The position numbers and the translations under genes were made by a program. A stretch of 64,000 bases of DNA from Micromonospora sp. C28SCA-DRY-2 (GTDB taxonomy: Bacteria > Actinomycetota > Actinomycetes > Mycobacteriales > Micromonosporaceae), in the NCBI RefSeq assembly GCF_030519475.1, contig NZ_JAUMKD010000003.1, positions 434,001-498,000 of the forward strand, in the 5' to 3' direction. Below the pieces are notes generated by a model. It saw only the letters and a list, made by a program, of their open reading frames with translations, had not been told where the DNA came from and did not search any database. Of this stretch, positions 17,684-25,601 are shown piece after piece. The stretch's first letter is position 1. Every line of letters begins with the position of its first letter.

Positions 17684-18558
17684 AGGTTCAGCTCCGCTCG
17701 GACGCGGGGGTCGAGGCGGTCCCGCCAGCGGCCGGTGAGGGTGGCCAGGGCGAGGGTGACCACGATCAGGACCAGGCCCGGGGTGAGGCTGGCCCACCAG
17801 GCGCCGGTGAGCAGGGACCGCTGCCCATCGTTGATCATGTTGCCCAGCGAGGCCAGGTGCGGGGGCAGGCCGAGACCGAGGAACGACAGCGCGGTCTCGT
17901 GCCAGACGGCGTGCGGCACCATCAGCGTGGTCGCCAACGCGAGGCGGGGCAGCACGTGCGGCAGCAGGTGCCGGGTGAGCACGCGGGCCCGGCTGGCACC
18001 GCCGGAGATCGCGGCGTCGATGAACGGGCGGGTCCGCAGGCTGAGCAGTTCCGAGCGGACGATGCGCGCGGTGGACAGCCAGTGCGTGAGCCCGATGGAC
18101 AGGATCACCGCGCCGAGGCTGGGGCGCAGCATCGCGACGACGAAGATGCCCAGCAGCAGGTGCGGCAGGGCGGCGATGGTGTCGACGACGCGCATCAGCG
18201 CCCGGTCGACCCAACCGCCGACGGTGCCGGCGACCGCACCGACGCAGCCGCCGATGACCGTGGCCACCAGCGCGGCGATCGCGCCGACGAGCAGGGAGAT
18301 CCGCAGCCCGTAGAGGCTGCGGTGGAGGACGTCGCGGCCCAGGTCGTCGGTGCCGGCCGGATGCTCCCCGGAGGGGGCGAGCCGGATGGCGCCCAGCTCG
18401 ACGGCGCTCTGGTCGAGCGGCCAGAGGACGGGAGCCAGCAGGCAGGCGGCGACGGCGCCGGCGAGCACGACGGCGGCGACGGCGACTCCGGCACGGCCGG
18501 TACGGGGCACCGGCCGGCGGGGCCGGCGGAGGCGGGACGGGGCGGCGAGGTCAGTCAT
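17680..18558 (-). CDS. Opp/Nik-type ABC permease (DppC/NikC-like)
   Basis: A 292-aa inner-membrane permease with an N-terminal transmembrane helix followed by the binding-protein-dependent transport domain of about five helices. The EAA-type loop that contacts the ATPase is visible around SGGASRARVLTRHLLPH. The segment GTDDLGRDVLHR after the first helix is typical of DppC/OppC/NikC. Its start overlaps the end of the partner permease gene by eight bases, consistent with tight co-translation. It forms the channel with that permease. Confidence 0.88.
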   Translation of the reverse strand: MTDLAAPSRLRRPRRPVPRTGRAGVAVAAVVLAGAVAACLLAPVLWPLDQSAVELGAIRLAPSGEHPAGTDDLGRDVLHRSLYGLRISLLVGAIAALVATVIGGCVGAVAGTVGGWVDRALMRVVDTIAALPHLLLGIFVVAMLRPSLGAVILSIGLTHWLSTARIVRSELLSLRTRPFIDAAISGGASRARVLTRHLLPHVLPRLALATTLMVPHAVWHETALSFLGLGLPPHLASLGNMINDGQRSLLTGAWWASLTPGLVLIVVTLALATLTGRWRDRLDPRVRAELNL

Positions 18559-19570
18559 CGAGGCGTACCCGGGGATCGGCGGCGGCGTAGCCGAGGTCGG
18601 TGAGCAGGTTGGCGGTCAGCACCACGACGGTGGTGGCCAGGGTGGTCGCGGCCAGCAGCGGGAAGTCGCTGCCCAGCGCGGCCTGCACGGTGACCGCGCC
18701 GAGGCCGGGCAGCGAGAACACCGTCTCCACCAGCACCGCGCCGCCGACGAGCTCGGGCAGGTGGGTGCCGACCAGGGTCAGGAACGGCAGCAGCGCGGTA
18801 CGCAGGGCGTGCCCGAACAGGACGGTGCGGCCGGGCAGGCCGCGGGCGCGGGCGGCGAGGACGTGGTCGTCGCGCAGGCTGTCGGCGACGGCGTCGCGGA
18901 TGAACAGCACGAACCACGGCGCCTGGGAGAGCGCCAGCACGGTCACCGGCAGGATCAGGTGCCGGGCCACGTCGGCCGGGTCCGTGCCGGTGGTCGTGAT
19001 GTCGGTCAGGCCGCCGGCGGGCAGCCACCCCAGGCTGAGCGCGAACACCGCGATCGCGGCCAGCCCGAGCCAGAACACCGGCATCGACTGCACCGCGTAC
19101 GCGCTCGCGCGCAGGGCCCGGTCGAACCAGCCGCCCCGCCGGTAGGCGGCCAGCGTGCCGAGCAGCAGGCTCGCCAGCAGCACGAGGACGAGGGCGGCGC
19201 CGACGAGCAGCAGCGTCCAGCCGGCCCGCGCGGCGAGCACGGCGGTGACCGGCTCGTGCCGGCTGGTCGACCAGCCGAGGTCACCCTGGAGCAGGTTGCC
19301 GACCCAGCGGGCGTACTGCACCGGGAGCGGGTCGTCGACGCCCCAGTTGGCGCGGATCTGGGCCAGGTTCTCCTCGCTGGTGGTGAACGCGGCCGCGCCC
19401 GCGTACTGCTGGGCGGGGTCGATCGGGGAGGCCGCACCGAGGGCGAACATGCCGGCGCTGGTCGCGGCGAGGACCGGGACGGCGACCAGCAGCCGGCGGC
19501 GGATCACCGCGCCGGCGCCGGCCAGCCGCCGGGAGCGGCGGGCGCCGCGGACGGGACCGGCCGCGGTCAC
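18551..19570 (-). CDS. Opp/Nik-type ABC permease (DppB/NikB-like)
   Basis: A 339-aa permease with the DppB/NikB layout: a first transmembrane helix, a periplasmic region containing NWGVDDPLPVQYARWV and GDLGWS, then about five helices with an EAA loop at RARGLPGRTVLFGHALR. The GTG start at 19570 overlaps the stop of the substrate-binding protein (GTGA). A start about 20 codons later at VIRRRLL is possible, since the first residues look poorly conserved. It pairs with the downstream permease. Confidence 0.87.
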   Translation of the reverse strand: MTAAGPVRGARRSRRLAGAGAVIRRRLLVAVPVLAATSAGMFALGAASPIDPAQQYAGAAAFTTSEENLAQIRANWGVDDPLPVQYARWVGNLLQGDLGWSTSRHEPVTAVLAARAGWTLLLVGAALVLVLLASLLLGTLAAYRRGGWFDRALRASAYAVQSMPVFWLGLAAIAVFALSLGWLPAGGLTDITTTGTDPADVARHLILPVTVLALSQAPWFVLFIRDAVADSLRDDHVLAARARGLPGRTVLFGHALRTALLPFLTLVGTHLPELVGGAVLVETVFSLPGLGAVTVQAALGSDFPLLAATTLATTVVVLTANLLTDLGYAAADPRVRLDD

Positions 19571-21159
19571 GACGTCCGGGTCCAGGTGTCGATGTTCCAC
19601 CAGAGGCTGTTGGCCACGTCGTGCTCGTGCGGCTCCACCCGCGGCGTGACCCCGACCACCGCGTCCCGCACCACGTAGGTGTGCTGGAGGTAGGTGAGGA
19701 ACACCCACGGCAGGTCGGTGGCGAGCTGCTTCTGGAAGGTGGCGTACGCGGCCTTGCGGGTGGCCGGGTCGGCGTTGTCCCGGCCGTCCTGCAACGCCTT
19801 GTCCACCACGGGGGAGACGTACCGGCCGGGGTTGAAGAAGCCCTGGCCGGCGAGGGCGGAGCCGAACAGCTTGTAGGAGACGAAGTCCGGGTCGTACGGG
19901 GTGCCGTAGCCCATGACCAGCGCGTCGGTCTTCATCCGTGGGGTGATCGCGTCCCAGGTCAGGCCCTCCGGCGTGACCGTGATGCCGGCCTTCTTCGCGT
20001 CCGCGGTCACCGCCAGGGCGAGTTCCTTGCGCAGGCTGTCGGTGGCCGGGTACATCAGGGTGAACGCCGCCGGTCGGCCGTCCTTGACCCGCACGCCGTC
20101 CGGGCCGGGCCGCCAGCCGGCGGCGTCGAGCACGGCGGCGGCCGTGGCGAGGTCGGCGGCGGGTTTGCCGGCGATGGACGGTTCGGCGAAGTCCGACGAC
20201 GGCGGCACCGGCCCGAACGCGGGCTCCCCGGCTCCGCCGAGCACTCCGGTGACCATCGCCTGCCGGTCGACCGCGGCGTTGAGGGCCCGGCGGATCGCCG
20301 GGTCGCCGAGGACGGGGTTGCCCATCGGCAGCATCACGCCGCGGTAGTCGGCGGTGGGCACCCGGTGCACCCGGTGGCCGGGCTGCCCGTCGAAGCCGGC
20401 GGCCAGTTTCGGAGCGAGTTCGGCGGCGTCGAACTCGCCGGCCCGCATGCGCTGCGCGCGCACGTTGTCGTCGGCGACGAAGGCCACCACGACGCCGGAG
20501 TTGGCCGGCTTGCCGCCCCAGTACTTCTCGTTCGCCGCGAGCACGAGCCGGTCGCCCGGAACCCACGAGGTCACCCGGTAGGGGCCGGTGCCGACCGGCT
20601 TGCGGTTGAACTCGGCCCGGTTGACGTCCTGCCCGGCGAACGCCTTCGCCGGCACGATGCCCAGCGTCAGCCGCTGCAGGAACGGCGCGTAGGCGTACTT
20701 CAGGGTGAACACGACGGTCGACGGGTCGGGCGCGGTGACCGAGGTGAGCATGTCCAGGTCGGAACGGAGCGTCGAGTCGACCTTCGGGTCCAGCACCGCC
20801 TGGTAGGTGAAGACGACGTCCTGCGCGGTCAGCGCGGCGCCGTCGTGGAACCGCACACCGTCGCGCAACCTCGCGGTGACCGTCCGGCCGTCCGCGGACA
20901 CCACGGGCAGCTCCCGGGCCAGCGCCGGCACCAGCTGGTTGCGCCCGTCCCGGGCGACCAGGCCGTCGAAGATCAGCGATCCGCCGTCGACGCCGTAGTT
21001 CAGCACCGGGTTCAACGTCTCGGGTTCGCCCCCGGTGGCCACCACGAAGGTGCCGCCGGCGTTGGTGCCGGCCGGCGAGGTGGCCGACGAGCAGCCGGCG
21101 ACGGCGAGGGCGGTGGCGACGGCCAGGGCCGTGACGCGCGCGGAGAGCGGCTTACCCAT
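19567..21159 (-). CDS. ABC substrate-binding lipoprotein, SBP_bac_5 (possible NikA)
   Basis: A 530-aa extracytoplasmic solute-binding lipoprotein. Signal peptide and lipobox end in LAVAGC near residue 23. The family-5 body shows GGEPETLNP, LRDGVRFHDGAALTAQDVVFTY and KPVGTGPYRV. Family 5 binds peptides, nickel chelates or opines. Sequence alone does not decide, but a Nur-like palindrome about 105 bases upstream favours nickel. AGGAG precedes ATG 21159. It heads a five-gene operon with two permeases and two ATPases. Confidence 0.85.
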   Translation of the reverse strand: MGKPLSARVTALAVATALAVAGCSSATSPAGTNAGGTFVVATGGEPETLNPVLNYGVDGGSLIFDGLVARDGRNQLVPALARELPVVSADGRTVTARLRDGVRFHDGAALTAQDVVFTYQAVLDPKVDSTLRSDLDMLTSVTAPDPSTVVFTLKYAYAPFLQRLTLGIVPAKAFAGQDVNRAEFNRKPVGTGPYRVTSWVPGDRLVLAANEKYWGGKPANSGVVVAFVADDNVRAQRMRAGEFDAAELAPKLAAGFDGQPGHRVHRVPTADYRGVMLPMGNPVLGDPAIRRALNAAVDRQAMVTGVLGGAGEPAFGPVPPSSDFAEPSIAGKPAADLATAAAVLDAAGWRPGPDGVRVKDGRPAAFTLMYPATDSLRKELALAVTADAKKAGITVTPEGLTWDAITPRMKTDALVMGYGTPYDPDFVSYKLFGSALAGQGFFNPGRYVSPVVDKALQDGRDNADPATRKAAYATFQKQLATDLPWVFLTYLQHTYVVRDAVVGVTPRVEPHEHDVANSLWWNIDTWTRTS

Positions 21160-21263
21160 GACGTGCTCCTGACGAGTGCGGGTGCGACGGCCGGGCTGGG
21201 GACGTCGGCGGCTCGGCACCGGTGCGCGCCGACCGCGGACCCGGGTATCGCCACTCTTCCTCA

Positions 21264-21282
21264 GTTGCCAAACCTTGGCAAC
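21264..21282. promoter_or_regulatory. Nur-like operator palindrome
   Basis: GTTGCCAAACCTTGGCAAC is a perfect 8-base inverted repeat around ACC, 105-123 bases before the substrate-binding protein start. Its TTGC-N9-GCAA core has the same fixed bases and spacing as the Nur (nickel-sensing Fur-family) box recalled from Streptomyces coelicolor, written tTGCaa-N5-ttGCAA. The inner aa/tt pairs differ, reading CA and TG. Nickel control is therefore plausible, not proven. Confidence 0.55.
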
Positions 21283-21358
21283 AAGCCTCCGGCGAGTCCC
21301 CGCATGATCAAGATCACGCGGGGGTGGTGACCGGCCGAGCGCTGATTTCGTCATCGCC

Positions 21359-21387
21359 GGGAACTCGACGGGCCCGGGCTGCGACCA
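21359..21387 (+). promoter_or_regulatory. ECF-type promoter of the sigma gene
   Basis: GGGAACT (21359-21365), exactly 16 bases, then CGACCA (21382-21387). The same GGGAACY-N16-CGACYA layout occurs before the anti-sigma gene and before the PepSY gene, which suggests autoregulation by the sigma factor encoded at 21545. Confidence 0.65.
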
Positions 21388-21544
21388 ACGAGCGGTGGCC
21401 ACACCGGCCACCTCGTGCGGTCCGAGGCGGTCGGCGCGGACGTGTGGAGCAAGGAGCCCAGGTGACACGTGCACGGTCGGCAGCCAGGGACCACCCGTCC
21501 GACCTCGCCCTGCCGGCGCCGCGGGACCGACCCGGAGGCGCCGG

Positions 21545-22114
21545 ATGACTGACGACGAGGCGGAGATCACGGCGTGCGCGCTGGCCGCCGGGCGGGGCGA
21601 CCAGGACGCCGCCGCCCGATTCGTCCGGGCGACCCAGCAGCAGGTCCGACGTTTCCTCGCCGCCCTGGTCTCCCCCACCGAGGCCGACGACCTGGCCCAG
21701 GAGACCTTCCTGCGGGCGTTCCGGTCGTTGCCGTCGTTCGCCGGACGCTCGTCCGCGCGGACCTGGCTGCTCGCCATCGCCCGCCGCGTCGCGGCGGACC
21801 ACGTCCGCACCGTCACGTCGCGTCCCCGGACGGTGCCGATGTCGGACGGCTACGACGACCTCGACGTCTCCCGCAGCGGCTTCGACGGGCAGGTCGTACT
21901 GGAGCAACTGATCGCGGCCCTGCCCGCCGAACGGCGGGAGGCGTTCGTCGCCACCCAGGTCCTCGGCCTGCCCTACGCCGAGGCGGCGGCGGTCTGCGAC
22001 TGCCCGGTCGGCACCATCCGTTCCCGGGTGGCCCGGGCCCGGGAAGATCTCGTCGCCGCGGTGGACAACCGGACCGCGCCGGGCTCGCGCCGCGGCGACG
22101 ACGCCGCCGGATGA
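21545..22114 (+). CDS. ECF RNA polymerase sigma factor
   Basis: A 189-aa sigma-70 factor with only regions 2 and 4. Region 2 includes DDLAQETFLRAFRSLPSF and the -10-reading segment TWLLAIARRVAADHVR. Region 4 has the helix-turn-helix LPYAEAAAVCDCPVGTIRSRVARAR. Start ATG 21545 is chosen as the first Met of the sigma domain. An anti-sigma gene follows, then copper-protein genes. Matched GGGAACY-N16-CGACYA promoters lie before this gene, its anti-sigma gene and the PepSY gene. In type it resembles SigC-like actinobacterial factors, though I cannot assign the subgroup with certainty. Confidence 0.92.
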   Translation: MTDDEAEITACALAAGRGDQDAAARFVRATQQQVRRFLAALVSPTEADDLAQETFLRAFRSLPSFAGRSSARTWLLAIARRVAADHVRTVTSRPRTVPMSDGYDDLDVSRSGFDGQVVLEQLIAALPAERREAFVATQVLGLPYAEAAAVCDCPVGTIRSRVARAREDLVAAVDNRTAPGSRRGDDAAG

Positions 22115-22166
22115 CCCGGCGCACCGGCTTTGACCTGCGTCGATACCGGGTTTCCCGGCACCAGCC

Positions 22167-22195
22167 GGGAACCAACGCCGCCGCCGGGCCGACTA
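22167..22195 (+). promoter_or_regulatory. ECF-type promoter of the anti-sigma/copper genes
   Basis: GGGAACC (22167-22173), 16 bases, CGACTA (22190-22195). Transcription would start about seven bases on, at or within a base or two of the anti-sigma ATG (22203), so that mRNA may be leaderless. The match to the sites at 21359 and 27778 covers both boxes and the spacing. Confidence 0.65.
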
Positions 22196-22202
22196 CCGGT
22201 AC

Positions 22203-22961
22203 ATGAGGTGTGAGCAGTGGCGCGAGGTGTTGTCGGCCCAGCTGGACGGTGAGGAGACGCCCGCGGAGCGGACCGCGGCCGAGACCCACCTGGCCGGCTG
22301 TGCCGACTGCCGGACCTGGTTCGACCGGGCCGCCGCGGTGACCCGCCGGGCCCGGCTGTCGGTCACCGTCGCCGGGGACGACCGCACCGACGCCATCCTC
22401 GCCGCCCTGCCCGCACCGGCGCCGTACCGCCGGCGGCACCGGCTCGTGCTCACCCTGCGGGCCGTGCTGGGCCTGATCGGGGCCCTGCAACTCCTGCTCG
22501 GCCTGGCGCAGATCGGGCGCGGTGCGGCCGACGAGCACGCCCACTCGGCGGCCGGCGCGCTGACGTCGGGGCACCTGTGGCACGAGTCGGCGGCGTGGAA
22601 CGTCGCCGTCGGCGCGGGGTTCCTGTTCGTGGCCGCCCGGCGCACCCGACCGACCGGTCTGGTGCCGATGCTGAGCGCGTTCGTCGGCACACTGGTGCTG
22701 CTGTCGGTCAACGACCTGGTGATCGGGCGGGTGGACACCGCACGGCTGGTCAGCCACGGTTTCCTGCTCGCCGGCTACGCGATCGTGGTCGCCATGTCCC
22801 GGTCGGGCCGACGGCCCGACGGCCCGTCCGAGCGCGGCCGTTCGCCGCAGAGCCGCTGGCGGCTGCCGGCCGAGGACGAGATCCCCGCGCCGGCCAACCT
22901 GCGGCTGCTGCCGCCACCCCACCCCGGGTCCGCGTACCGCCGGGACCGCACGGCGGCCTGA
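22203..22961 (+). CDS. Anti-sigma factor, zf-HC2 with membrane domain
   Basis: A 252-aa protein. The N-terminal zinc anti-sigma domain has the H-x3-C-x2-C motif in HLAGCADC at about residues 30-37, which binds and inhibits the adjacent sigma factor. From about residue 80 it has four hydrophobic segments, so it is membrane-anchored. A loop with DEHAHSA and GHLWHES contains several His that could sense metal on the outer side; this is inference. The cytoplasmic tail is Pro/Arg-rich. No ribosome site is seen, and the ECF promoter at 22167-22195 would place the start codon at the mRNA 5' end. Confidence 0.85.
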   Translation: MRCEQWREVLSAQLDGEETPAERTAAETHLAGCADCRTWFDRAAAVTRRARLSVTVAGDDRTDAILAALPAPAPYRRRHRLVLTLRAVLGLIGALQLLLGLAQIGRGAADEHAHSAAGALTSGHLWHESAAWNVAVGAGFLFVAARRTRPTGLVPMLSAFVGTLVLLSVNDLVIGRVDTARLVSHGFLLAGYAIVVAMSRSGRRPDGPSERGRSPQSRWRLPAEDEIPAPANLRLLPPPHPGSAYRRDRTAA

Positions 22962-23056
22962 CCCGGCCAGCCACCCACACGCACACCACACCCTGCGGAG
23001 CCTCCTGGCCCGCCGGGCCGACCACCACGCCACATCGACCTTTCGAGGGGACCTCC

Positions 23057-23647
23057 ATGCCCAGCACCGTCAGCGTCCGGCGCCCGCGCCCGGCCGTCCT
23101 GCTCGCCACCGCCCTCCTGGCCGCGGCCACCGCCGGCTGCGCGGGCGACGCGCCGGCCGCCCCGAGCCCGTCGGTCTCCGCGTCGCCGAGCCCCGCCGCG
23201 GGCGTGCTCGGAGTCCGGGACCCGTGGGTGAAGGCGGCCGACACGGGGATGACCGCCGCGTTCGGGACGCTGGTCAACGACGGCGTCACCGACGTGACGA
23301 TCACCGCCGCGGCCACCGACGTGTCCCCGATGGAGCTGCACGAGATGACCATGAAGGACGGCAGGATGGTCATGCGGGCCAAGCCGGGCGGCATCGTGGT
23401 CAGGGCGAAGAGCAGCCACGTGCTCGAACCGGGCGGCGACCACCTGATGCTGATGGACCTCACCCGGCCGGTCCGGGCCGGCGACGAGCTGACCTTCACC
23501 CTCACCTTCGCCGACGGCCGCACCCAGACGTTCACCGCGGTGGCCAAGCCGTTCACCGGCGCCCAGGAGAGCTACGACCCCGGCCACGGCGCGCCGATGT
23601 CCGCCCCCGGCGCCACGCCCGGGACGAGCACGAGCCCGGCGTCATGA
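23057..23647 (+). CDS. PCu(A)C copper chaperone lipoprotein
   Basis: A 196-aa secreted lipoprotein: signal peptide, lipobox with Cys28 (ATAGC), a Ser/Pro linker, then the PCuAC beta-barrel. The copper motif is clear: His, ten residues, Met (HEMTMKDGRMVM), then 22 residues, then HLM, very close to the family H-x10-M-x21-H-x-M. PCuAC proteins deliver Cu(I) to cytochrome oxidase outside the membrane. The C-terminal tail is His/Met/Pro/Thr-rich. GAGGGGACC before ATG 23057 supports the start. Its stop overlaps the DyP start (ATGA). Confidence 0.9.
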   Translation: MPSTVSVRRPRPAVLLATALLAAATAGCAGDAPAAPSPSVSASPSPAAGVLGVRDPWVKAADTGMTAAFGTLVNDGVTDVTITAAATDVSPMELHEMTMKDGRMVMRAKPGGIVVRAKSSHVLEPGGDHLMLMDLTRPVRAGDELTFTLTFADGRTQTFTAVAKPFTGAQESYDPGHGAPMSAPGATPGTSTSPAS

Positions 23648-24876
23648 CCGAGCGCTCCCCGGCGCGGCCGGTGAGCAGGCGGGGCCTGCTCACCGGCGGC
23701 GCCCTGGCCGCCGGCGGCGCGCTCGCCGGCGCCACCGCCGTCACCGCCGCCGCCCGATCCGACGACCCGGCGGTACGCCCCGTCCCGGCGGTCCCGGTGG
23801 CGCGGGTCGGCACCGCTGTCGAGCCGTTCCACGGGCCCCGCCAGGCCGGTGTCGCCACCGACCCGCAGGCGCACGCCGCGTTCGTCGCGTTCACCCTCCG
23901 GCCGGGCACCGACCGGGCGGCGCTCGGGCGGATGCTGCGGCTGCTCACCGACGACGCCGCCCGGCTCACCCAGGGCCGGCCCGCCCTGGCCGACACCGAA
24001 CCGGAACTCGGGCTGCTGCCGGCCCGGCTGACCGTGACCGTCGGCTTCGGCCCCGGCCTCTACCGGGCCGCCGGCCTCGACGACCGGCGCCCGCCGTCGG
24101 TGGCCGACCTGCCCCGGTTCGGCATCGACCGCCTCCAGCCACGCTGGTCGGGCGGGGACCTGCTGCTGCAGATCTGCGCCGACGACCCGGTCACCGTCGC
24201 CCACGCCCAGCGCGTGCTGGTGAAGGACAGTCGACCCTTCGCCACGGTGGCCTGGGTGCAGCAGGGTTTCCGGCGGGCGGCCGGCGCCGAACCGGGACGC
24301 ACCCAGCGCAACCTGTTCGGTCAGCTCGACGGCACCGCCAACCCGGAGCCGGGCGCACCCCTGGACACGGCGGTGTGGGTGCCGGACGGGCCGCCGTGGC
24401 TGCGCGACAGCAGCACGCTGGTCCTGCGGCGGATCAGCATGAACCTCGAGACCTGGGACCTGCTCGGCCGTACCGACCGGGAGCTGGCGGTGGGCCGCCG
24501 GCTCGACACCGGCGCTCCGCTCACCGGCACCGCCGAGCGCGACGAGCCCGACTTCGCCGCCCTCGGGCCGGACGGGCTCACCGTCATCCCGGACTTCTCG
24601 CACCTCACCCGTGCCCGGGTCGGTGAGGACCGGTTGAAGATCCTGCGCCGTCCGTACAACTACGACGGCGTCCCGACGGCGGACGGCACCGCCGACAGCG
24701 GGTTGATCTTCGCCTCCTACCAGGCCGACGTCGCCCGTCAGTTCCTGCCCATCCAACGGCGCCTCGCCGAGCGGGACCTGCTCAACGAGTGGACCACCCC
24801 GATCGGCTCCGCCGTCTTCGCGATCCCACCCGGCTGCCCCGAGGGCGGCTGGATCGGCCAGCAACTGCTCGGCTGA
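23644..24876 (+). CDS. Tat-exported DyP-type heme peroxidase
   Basis: A 410-aa dye-decolourising-type peroxidase. The N-terminus is a Tat signal (VSRRGLLTGG followed by an Ala/Gly-rich core). The catalytic GxxDG motif is GQLDG with Asp229, and the likely proximal heme ligand is His320 in FSHLTRAR. Family enzymes use hydrogen peroxide to oxidise dyes and phenols; EfeB-like members act in iron handling. Here it is coupled by ATGA overlap to a copper chaperone gene and followed by CopC, which is an unusual copper-centred context. It acts outside the membrane. Confidence 0.9.
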   Translation: MTERSPARPVSRRGLLTGGALAAGGALAGATAVTAAARSDDPAVRPVPAVPVARVGTAVEPFHGPRQAGVATDPQAHAAFVAFTLRPGTDRAALGRMLRLLTDDAARLTQGRPALADTEPELGLLPARLTVTVGFGPGLYRAAGLDDRRPPSVADLPRFGIDRLQPRWSGGDLLLQICADDPVTVAHAQRVLVKDSRPFATVAWVQQGFRRAAGAEPGRTQRNLFGQLDGTANPEPGAPLDTAVWVPDGPPWLRDSSTLVLRRISMNLETWDLLGRTDRELAVGRRLDTGAPLTGTAERDEPDFAALGPDGLTVIPDFSHLTRARVGEDRLKILRRPYNYDGVPTADGTADSGLIFASYQADVARQFLPIQRRLAERDLLNEWTTPIGSAVFAIPPGCPEGGWIGQQLLG

Positions 24877-24891
24877 CCCGACAGGAGAACC

Positions 24892-25482
24892 ATGCACACC
24901 CACGCCCGCCGGTCCGTCGCCGGCCTGCTCGCCGCCACGCTGGCCGCCGTCGCGGCGCTGTTCGTACCGGCCCAGCCGGCCGCCGCGCACAACACGCTGA
25001 AGGCCGCCACCCCGGCCCGGGACGCCCGGCTCACCACGGCGCCGACGCGGATCACGCTCGAGTTCGTGGAGAAGCTGAACCCGGCCTTCACCACCATCGC
25101 GATCTCGGACGCCGCCCAGCACAGGATCCCCGCCAGCGGGCCGACCGTCACCGGGGCGACGGGCACCGTGACGATCGACGAGCCGCTGGCCAACGGCACC
25201 TACACCGTCGCCTACCGGGTGGTCTCCGCCGACGGGCACCCGGTGCAGGGCTCGTACCGGTTCACCGTCGCCGACCCCTCCGCCACCGCGGGCCCGCAGG
25301 CCGGCACAGCGACGACGCCCTCGGCGCCGGCGGCCGAGCCGTCGTCGGTCAGCCCCGCGTCGGCGACCGGCGACCCCGATCGCGGACCCGGCGCACCGGC
25401 CCTGGTCGGTGGCGTGCTCCTGCTGGCGACGCTCGTCGCCGGGGCGGTGGTGCTGCTGCGCCGACGCCGCACCGCGTCCTGA
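24892..25482 (+). CDS. copC: CopC-type copper-binding protein, membrane-anchored
   Basis: A 196-aa protein: signal peptide ending AAA, then mature His33 (AAAHNTL), the usual N-terminal Cu(II) ligand of CopC. A second ligand region, SADGHPVQGSY, is present. After a Thr/Pro/Ala linker a C-terminal transmembrane helix (about 170-188) followed by Arg residues anchors it. CopC binds copper outside and works with CopD, encoded next. AGGAG precedes ATG 24892, 15 bases after the peroxidase stop. Confidence 0.9.
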   Translation: MHTHARRSVAGLLAATLAAVAALFVPAQPAAAHNTLKAATPARDARLTTAPTRITLEFVEKLNPAFTTIAISDAAQHRIPASGPTVTGATGTVTIDEPLANGTYTVAYRVVSADGHPVQGSYRFTVADPSATAGPQAGTATTPSAPAAEPSSVSPASATGDPDRGPGAPALVGGVLLLATLVAGAVVLLRRRRTAS

Positions 25483-25601
25483 CCGCCGGCGCGGCACCGG
25501 TGAACCCGCCGCCACCGACCAACCCCGACCCCGCGGTCCGCGGCCCGGCGACCACCCACGACCGCGCTGCCGCCGACCGCCCCGACACCGAGGTCTCCGA
25601 C

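Larger units (their letters stand above)
21160..21544. other. Divergent control region, 385 bases
   Basis: The gap separates the ABC importer operon (minus) from the ECF sigma gene (plus). It holds two recognisable sites, listed separately: a Nur-like palindrome at 21264-21282 and an ECF-type promoter at 21359-21387. The sigma mRNA would have a leader of roughly 150 bases. I see no gene here. Confidence 0.6.
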
